Shown piece after piece: positions 56,981-64,000 of a DNA stretch of 64,000 nucleotides. Made by a program: the position numbers and the translations under genes. Position 1 is the first letter of the stretch, and each line of letters starts with the position of its first letter. This DNA is from Litoditis marina (taxonomy: Eukaryota; Nematoda; Chromadorea; Rhabditida; Rhabditidae): NCBI GenBank assembly GCA_964036275.1, contig OZ038438.1:15607720-15671719 (forward strand), read 5' to 3'. Below the pieces are notes generated by a model that searched no databases, had not been told where the DNA came from, and was given only the letters and a program-made list of their open reading frames with translations.

Positions 56981-59900
56981 TCAGTAGTCATACTGGTAGC
57001 CTTCCATCCTCGTAACATTGTTTCCTTCCAACTTCTCGTATCGGTCTGAGTCGTGAATCTCATCCACATGATGCAAAGTCTCCTAAAACACCAAATTCAC
57101 AAAATCGTCAACAAACCATCATGATAAGATACTCCTTCCAGAGCACCTTATTCATCAGTTGGAGTCGTAATTCATTTGCTTACATGGTTCGCTTTATTGC
57201 CGATTTTCTCTCGAGAAAACCGTTGTTCCTAAACAAACACATTAAAATAAGCTTGAACGAACCGTTTCTCGACTGATTGCCGGTGGGTTTCGTAGAAGGA
57301 ACATCAAAGGAGCATAGGCGAAGTTGATTATAGCAATAATGTACATCATTCTGCAAACAAAAACCTATAGCAATGGCAATGTTACCATTTCAACCAGTTG
57401 ACTCTACTCTAGCCCTCGTTCTAGCACTGAGCCAATCACTTCCGCTAAACGCGTGACCATCTAAAATTAGACCGTTATCACTCCGACAAATTAGATTCAA
57501 CTCACGTTGGGAATCCTACGGAACGGACCAGTGGTCCGGAAAAGAACGGCCCTAGTGCGAATGCAAAGCAGAATGCCGCATCCGCGATAGCGTATATGGA
57601 TCCATAGACACCTACATGGCGAAGATCCACCAAGTGTCCCATCAACGGGAACATTGAAGCGTCAATCATTCCTGAAGGTGTCCAATCAGATCAAAACGCA
57701 TTAAATTTCACGATGTACTTGTGTTATGTGTTCTGGCAACTGGCACGAGCAAGTACAATCGAACAACTGAACAAGAGACTATTTTTTATTGATACAAAAA
57801 ACAATTAACTAGTTTTATTCAAAGAGAGTCGAGTTATCAGAAACGGAGATTTATTCCGGAAGTATCTGAGTTCCGCTATAGACTTGAATAGGGGTTTAAA
57901 GTTTTCCGGCTTTTTGATCTGAAATTAAACAAAACCTTCTCAAAACCTTCAATCTTAAAACTCATGATTTGAGATATGTGAAAGGACTAGCAGATGTTTT
58001 TAATTTTTGTAGTAACACTTTATGGTTTCAGTTTGGAACCGGATCATCTCAAAGCTGAAGCTGTTTTTTGTGGTATTTAATATTAGGGCTATTTGATTGC
58101 TGAGGGCGGCCGACTCTAGAGAAAACGAACCAATACTGAACCCCATGAACAGATGCGGTAGGATCAGTCCAGTGACGGCGGTTGCCGAAGGTATCGCCAA
58201 AAGACAGAATCCAATTACTATCAAGCCGACAAATGCAGACAGCCATCTGAAAAACATCATGGGGGATGACACAATTTGAGTTGTTATCAATTTTACTAAT
58301 AGTAGATTAATAAAAAACATTATTAGGTTTTGAAACGCACTAGGGTCAACCTACAAACACAGTAGGGACAAAGTTACATTCACATTCAGTAGAAAGTCCC
58401 TAACCCTATGCTGAATGATATGTGTGTACAAATCTCCTCACCGTCCTACTTTATGTGCCAGTGGTCCGAAAATGTTGGTTCCAACCAGATAGGAGATGGA
58501 GGCGGGCAGAAACGCTGCTCCTCTCTCCAGCGAATCTGCTCCCCAAGTCTCCATCATCCATAGAGGCAGCGACGGTTCTAGCATGGCTATTCCCAAGTTA
58601 CCGATTGTGATCGCTCCTGGATATGTTGCGATAGTACACTATACGTGGATAATCAACGCATTTGTCTCTCTTAGACAGCCATGATGAGATCGCTTATACC
58701 CAATCACCGTAACAAAATCATGCCAATTGTGTGCTTAGCCTCATTCACGACCCAATCACGTTCTGGTTACAGTTCGCCCTGTTGCGCACTTCGTCTGTTG
58801 AAGCATAGTGTGACTGAGCCCAACCTGGCTCGGGTGACCAGATCGTTCAGCCTGAATGTGAACTTGTGAACCAATGAACCTGTAACACTTTTCTACGAAG
58901 CTTGTTTTTCTCCTTTTCAGGAGTATTTGTGATATTCATTAGCTATGAGGTAGGATTGTTTGTCGAAGTCAAAACTTGATTCGACTCGAAAAAACGGAAC
59001 AAGTCGAAATCGAAACTGAAAAACTCGATTTTCGCCCAAACTCGATAACTAGAAACCCGAAATTTTGAGCTCAACCCTACTACGAGGCCTTCTGTCCCCA
59101 ATAAGATGTGAGGTAACAGAACACGACCCCCTCCTTCGATCAATGTTTACATCTCGTTAAGACGATATGATGAGGAACTACGTCATAAGAATGTTTCAGC
59201 AATCTGGCGAATGAATATGTCCCTCCGGGTGTGTAATAAGTGGTTTGCATTTCCGAGAGATTGTTCATGTACCTGCTCCTATTATGATATATGGATCTTT
59301 GATGAGTTGTTTGATCGTAGAACCCTCTGGTTCTCCGCGAGACACTTTCGGTTGGAGAACGGCAAACTGAAGACCTGAAAATGAAAAACATTGGAAAAGT
59401 TACGAAAATAACCCGGTTATATGAGAACATTGAGTTTTAGAATTCATACGCTTTTGAGCATGGTTGTCAACTGAATAACGAAAAGTGTTCACTTACTTCC
59501 ATCGAACAGAGCCAGTAGAGCGAGAAGAATGAATGGCAACTCCTTTCCTGACCACTGATACAATACACCTCCATAGGGTGGTCCGATGAGCACTCCCAGT
59601 GCTAGACCTCCCAGTGCGATTCCCATAGCACTTCCTCTCTCCAGGTCGTCGGGATAGGCTTGTGCCAGCATCCCCATACCTCAAACCACCGATAAATTCG
59701 TACTTTTCTCCCAAGCTGATTGGAAAAGTTCTCGCACATTTCAGTTTAAATATCTATCAAGTTCTCTGATGTATGTTGTCTACTGAGAGAAGAAACAATG
59801 AGTGAGCTCAACCAATTCCAACCAAGTAACATAGTTTGTTCCGGATGTTATAACTTAGGCAGGTCACAGAGTTTATAACCATCACATGAACAGAGTCGCT

Positions 59901-61659
59901 TCATTTGACATCCACCACAAAGACAGTCAAACTCACAAAATACGTCAGAGAGATACACATACTAACGAAACCGCTAGTTGTTAGCAGAACAAAAACAGGA
60001 CAAGTATTTGTCATAAACATTATCAAGCCTGTATCACAAACTCGGTCCGAGAAACTGATTTATTGGACGCTCTAATTCCATGGAAACCTCAGTATTGCCA
60101 CAGAAAGCCACCACATTCAGCAACTCGATTGCTCACCAGAGGTGCTGGTACAGGCTGATCCAATGCCTTGCATGGCTCGAGCAAACCACAGTGTTCCATA
60201 CGATTCTCCAAATGCAAACAATAGCGTCGAGAGAAACATTATAACAAATCCTCCGAACATTGGCAGCGTGTATCCGATTCTGAAGAAAGAAAGTTGTTAT
60301 TATTATTATCATTGACATTACTTTTTTCAATTATTATAAACTATATTATCATTATTATCATTACTATCATTATCATTCACATAAACTATTTCTTTTATTG
60401 TTATTTTCATCATTATTATTGTTATTATGTCTACCTGTTAGTGAGAGGACCGATCCACGGATTGGCCAGCAGTTGTATGAGGGCCTTCGATCCGAACATC
60501 AGTCCGACCATGATGTTTTCCTCTGCCACCACATCGTGTCTCTCCGCTTTGCTGTAGGGGATCTCAGGTGCTCCAGTCGGTCGCATCGTTCTACTAAACA
60601 AAACTTATAATTTAAATTGGCTTTCGGACAAACCATCTATTCAACAGAATGTTCCTGTGTTACTTGCTGGGCATAAAACAAAAAGTTTTCATAATAGAAT
60701 GTATGCTCACACAAGTCAAAAGTTCATTATTCCAAGCTCACAGCCAATACGTGAACTTTCATCACACGGTGGCCACAGATTAGATCTGATAGCCAATTAT
60801 GAAACAACTTACCGTCTTGAGTCATCAGCAGTCCCCTTTGCTTTCGCCTTGGATCGGCCACTCTCTTTTCCTTTATTTTTAGGATATGACACCTTCTCAT
60901 CTCTAGGGCGAAACTCTGTTTCTTCCCACGGGAAACTCTCTTCTTTGGGCCCAATGGGCATGTCCCAACTATCGTCATCCCACGTGACCTGGAAACATTC
61001 CGTAACAAAATCAGCCTTCTTAAGTGTTGCTTGTTACTATTGTGTTGTGTTGTCTAGATCACGAAACGAACTGCCATGCAATATTATCTGTCTGCAAAAC
61101 TATATTATTCGACGAAAACAGTTTCTAGTTGATACAAATGAAACACATACCTGTCTCTTTCTTCTATCGTCTACCGGGTGTCGATGCATTGACTTCAGAA
61201 TAGCGTCAGTATCGTTAGGATGATTCAGGCGCATCAGATATTCGGGTATTATGGGCACTAAAACTTGGAAAATACTTCTTCATATAAAGAAAATGGTTAT
61301 TTGATCGGTAACTCTTCTTATTATCAAAGTGTTAGTGTTCAGTTCGGACAATTGTTTTGTTTGCATATCAAGACAGATGTTGAAACCCGTGATTACGTAA
61401 CTATTCAACCCCGAAACGCTCGTGATTGTTTCTGCATATAACCCGTGATCAAAGTAAATCTTGAAATCTTGAATAACCCGATCTATAGTACGTTTTATTC
61501 CCGGATTCAATGATAGAATTTTACTGCTTGAGAACTTCTCGTAACGGACTCACCGATGGTAGTGAGCAACATATTATCCAGGAAAAGGGCGATATAAACA
61601 ATGAGCAAAAGAATTTTCCTATTTCCTCTATATTTGTCAATGAGTTCCATTATCGTCAT
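56981..61659 (-). CDS. VMAT: Vesicular monoamine transporter-like protein (SLC18 family)
   Basis: Twelve exons (61659-61554, 61257-61151, 60988-60813, 60590-60435, 60279-60137, 59679-59497, 59374-59273, 58616-58442, 58246-58131, 57671-57506, 57350-57263, 57082-56981) give 539 residues. TM1 ([20 protein letters not shown]) keeps the Asp-Asn of vesicular amine transporters. It is followed by a long luminal loop, [19 protein letters not shown] with the TM2 Lys, [70 protein letters not shown] and YAIADAAFC. These match VMATs better than the acetylcholine transporter. It would load monoamines into secretory vesicles in exchange for protons. The luminal loop has one sequon (NDT), a basic RRKRQ and a Lys-rich patch. 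The cytoplasmic tail ends in YQYDY. Intron 5 ends in GAG. A splice acceptor (TTTTCCAG) lies 1 nt before the ATG. Confidence 0.93.
58951..59079. mobile_element. Non-autonomous hAT-like element, copy 2 (129 bp)
   Basis: Ends TAGGATTG and CAACCCTA are near-perfect inverted repeats, flanked by CTATGAGG (58943-58950) and CTACGAGG (59080-59087), an 8-bp duplication with one mismatch. The interior holds TCGA-rich repeats like copy 1 at 39682-39948, in reverse orientation and shorter. It lies in intron 7 of the VMAT gene. Confidence 0.75.
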
Positions 61660-64000
61660 TCTGGAAAACAAAAACTTCGGTAACTATGCTTTCCAACAAT
61701 GTAGATACAACCTAGGTTAGTGGCTCCCACGCATATATTGACATTTTCACCTCCATAATTATATAGACCGAGTATCACTACAAATCAGACCTGTTTTCTA
61801 GAGCCACAGTGAAATGGATATGAAAACAATATGGAACATACAATGAATGTAACGAGAGAAAACAGTTTTAAGAAATTATTGTGAAAGGGTTTTGACAGGA
61901 AGTATGGAGTTTGTGATACAAGGACTGGAAAAATATTTCATCTAAGTTCCAAATGGCTTCAAAGGTGTTTCGTTTGTAATCAAATATACAACCGCGTACA
62001 ACACCAGTCCATTTGCGGCACTTGACAGACAATTGGGAAATCACTTTGAAATGCCCTATGTACAGCTTCTTAGAATATTACGTTGCGACTGGTTAGTGAC
62101 ACCTTCTTTATAGTGACACCTTCTTACGTTGTTGCACGAAAAAACAAGCTTTGCAAGTGGCTTAATCGTAACCAAGATTTATGTTGTGATGAAAATCAGA
62201 TTTAGGCGACGGCTATGGCTTCCGTACTGTTTAACTACATAAACGAAAACCGAAATGAATGTCTCGTGAAGAAGCTATGATGAACTGCTCAGCAACAGAA
62301 CAGTTAGCGTTAGCATTCAGATATGTTTCCCACCAGGCTTACCATGGGCCGGGCGCATACCAGACTAGTAAATGGATATGCTCATTGTGCATGTATATAG
62401 GAAACCTGAGAAAACGCCATTCAAGTTGTATAAGTTGATATTCGGAAAGCTTCGGGACATTATTATTATGATATTTTACGAGATATTCTATAGAAAGTAG
62501 TGTTTCAATCACAATTTGTCAAAGGTCTCATCAAAAGGTCCCGACAACCTGCAACCACCATAACTCAGAACACGGATTATACTTATCGAAAATGTTATGG
62601 AAACGAGTGTGAAAGAAATGTGTAGATACTGACGTTCCAAGTGCATTTGACAGATACAGAGAACTGACAGAATTAGTAGTGCAAATGACAGTTCTCATCA
62701 ACTTATTGCGGAAAAATAGATGAAGAGAGAAGTATTGCCTCACCTGTCAGGAGCAGCTTCGATTAAGTGTGTGGGATTCCTAGGTAAGCGCAATTAGTGA
62801 AACACCTTTGTGGATTTCGATAGCCCGTCACAAGTGGCAATGTGAATAGGTGGTGCGGGATCACATTTGTGTGCCACAAATATCAAAATACACTGATATC
62901 TCAAGCGCTCACTAGATCCTCGCACGACGACAAAGTAAGCTTTAAAGGGGTGACGACTGTGCAAGCTCTTCAACCGTGCGATTGTAAGGGGACGGATTCT
63001 GAGTTTGTTCTATTTTTTTCGAGTTAAATACAGATATCTAGGGAGCAGTGTCTTATATATCCATATCTCTCAGGTAATGACCCTGAGAATAGCAACTAAA
63101 CATGGATAACTGGTTGCCAAGCAGTATACGTATCCGAAGGCAGGCATCCGGTCGTTATTTGGGCAACGTCTGAAATTGGCCCCTATCGAGAGAAATGAGA
63201 GGACAAATCACGGCAGCACTCACTGGGTCTTGAGAGGATAGTGAGCAGATTGAGCTGTCATAGGGACCCACTTCATGCCGTAACGGCCAGAACTAACCAG
63301 ATCAAACATACAATGAAGCCAAAGAGTTCGATAGGTTCATAGAAAAAAGAATCCATCAGACACTGATCATTTCTCGTAATGAATGCAGCGCTCGCAAAAT
63401 ATGACTTATTTCCGAATAGGGATATGATCATGAGAAATAGGGTTGGGGAGGGCATAAATCCCCGACTAGGTGCTTCATTAGGATAGCGCACGCATTCTGA
63501 ATCACTCACGCTGCATTCTCCATCAACAGGCCATATTATGTGAAAGGAGAGAATATGGAATAAGTGTTTTGGCGCCAATCTATTGAAAAGGAATGAATAT
63601 TGAAGTTAAGCATTGAAAGACGGCTATATATCCGAAAGACAGTTGTAAATAGTATTCAACTAATATTTCCAGATAATACTAAAACTCAGATCAAAAATCA
63701 AGCATATCTTCACGTCAAAACTTACCTGTAATACCGCAAATAGAATTGAAGGAAGCCTATTTAATTATGAGTGCGGTGCAGTTCCAAAACACTTGAAAGT
63801 AATGATCAACCCTTAAATGTGGAATAACTTTAGTTCTCGTTGACTCTATTTTCGAATATGTTCACAAGGGCAATACCATATAGGTTCCATTCAGTAGATA
63901 CAGCGGAATTCCTCTTCATTTCGTGTCAGACACAGCAATTGCGTGAATGTACGTCATCTTAACAACTACACATTTATGTGTTTCTCAACCCCAAGAATTT
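61660..64000. other. Upstream of VMAT; no confident gene
   Basis: About 2.3 kb. Contains an open minus-strand exon candidate (63273-63575) and, at about 63721-63730 on the minus strand, an acceptor fused to a donor (TTACAG|GTAAGT). No conserved gene or bounded repeat is recognised. Confidence 0.5.
63273..63575 (-). other. Possible terminal exon of a membrane protein
   Basis: A frame of about 100 codons begins right after an acceptor (CCTTTTCAATAG) and ends at a stop at 63273-63275. It contains a Cys-bearing polar part (GECSVSDSECVRYPNEAP) and two hydrophobic stretches (TLFLMIISLFG and ELFGFIVCLIWLVLAVTA). That could be the end of a multi-pass protein whose other exons lie to the right of the window. 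No family is recognised, and chance cannot be excluded. Confidence 0.25.

Noticed and set aside
60657..61223. 188-codon open frame on the plus strand
   Set aside because: It lies antisense to VMAT exons 2 and 3, which are clearly coding on the minus strand; no features of its own.
1..64000. Prokaryotic features (operons, CRISPR arrays, ribosome binding sites)
   Set aside because: The window is intron-rich animal DNA; no regularly spaced repeats of CRISPR type were seen.

Overview
This is a stretch of animal nuclear genome. Coding sequence is broken into many small exons (25-230 nt) separated by introns of about 45 nt to about 1.4 kb, mostly GT-AG with TTTCAG-like acceptors. Base composition is AT-rich, and the conserved proteins are metazoan (Neuralized, Tweety, acid ceramidase, a vesicular amine transporter). 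Every start codon I could place has a 3' splice site 1-15 nt upstream. This suggests spliced-leader trans-splicing, as in nematodes, flatworms, rotifers and some other animals. The retrotransposon is of the NeSL type (Ulp1 protease + reverse transcriptase + restriction-like endonuclease), first described in nematodes. The Cys-rich secreted cluster loosely recalls nematode DUF19 proteins. I cannot fix the phylum from this window.

Layout. 1-4238 (+): 3' part of a Neuralized-type E3 ubiquitin ligase, with two NHR domains and a C-terminal RING. 4239-9744: no confident gene; a 102-bp palindromic mini-element and several unassigned open exons. 9745-10670 (+): secretory glutaredoxin. 13483-17949 (+): MFSD10-like major facilitator. 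18379-19122 (-): possible small secreted protein. 19123-23132: repeats, including a long (TC)n tract. 23133-30458 (+): Tweety-family anion channel-like membrane protein. 32077-45002 (+): tandem cluster of three related Cys-rich secreted proteins, with a hAT-like mini-element and a tRNA-derived SINE between copies 2 and 3. 45661-52268: a 6.6-kb unit bounded by perfect 28-bp inverted repeats. It contains an intact 1927-codon NeSL-type ORF (-) and splits a second SINE copy. 52488-55877 (-): acid ceramidase. 56429-56551: a 123-bp mini-element whose ends match those of the 6.6-kb unit. 56981-61659 (-): SLC18/VMAT-type vesicular amine transporter with a second hAT-like mini-element in an intron. 61660-64000: no confident gene.

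The host genes do not form one pathway. They are ordinary housekeeping, neuronal and secretory genes, each with its own start and no sign of an operon. The most unusual parts are the inverted-repeat-bounded retrotransposon unit, the mini-elements that share its ends, the three-gene Cys-rich cluster, and the consistent splice acceptors at start codons. Exon boundaries were read by eye from splice signals, reading-frame continuity and family similarity recalled from memory. No database search was run.
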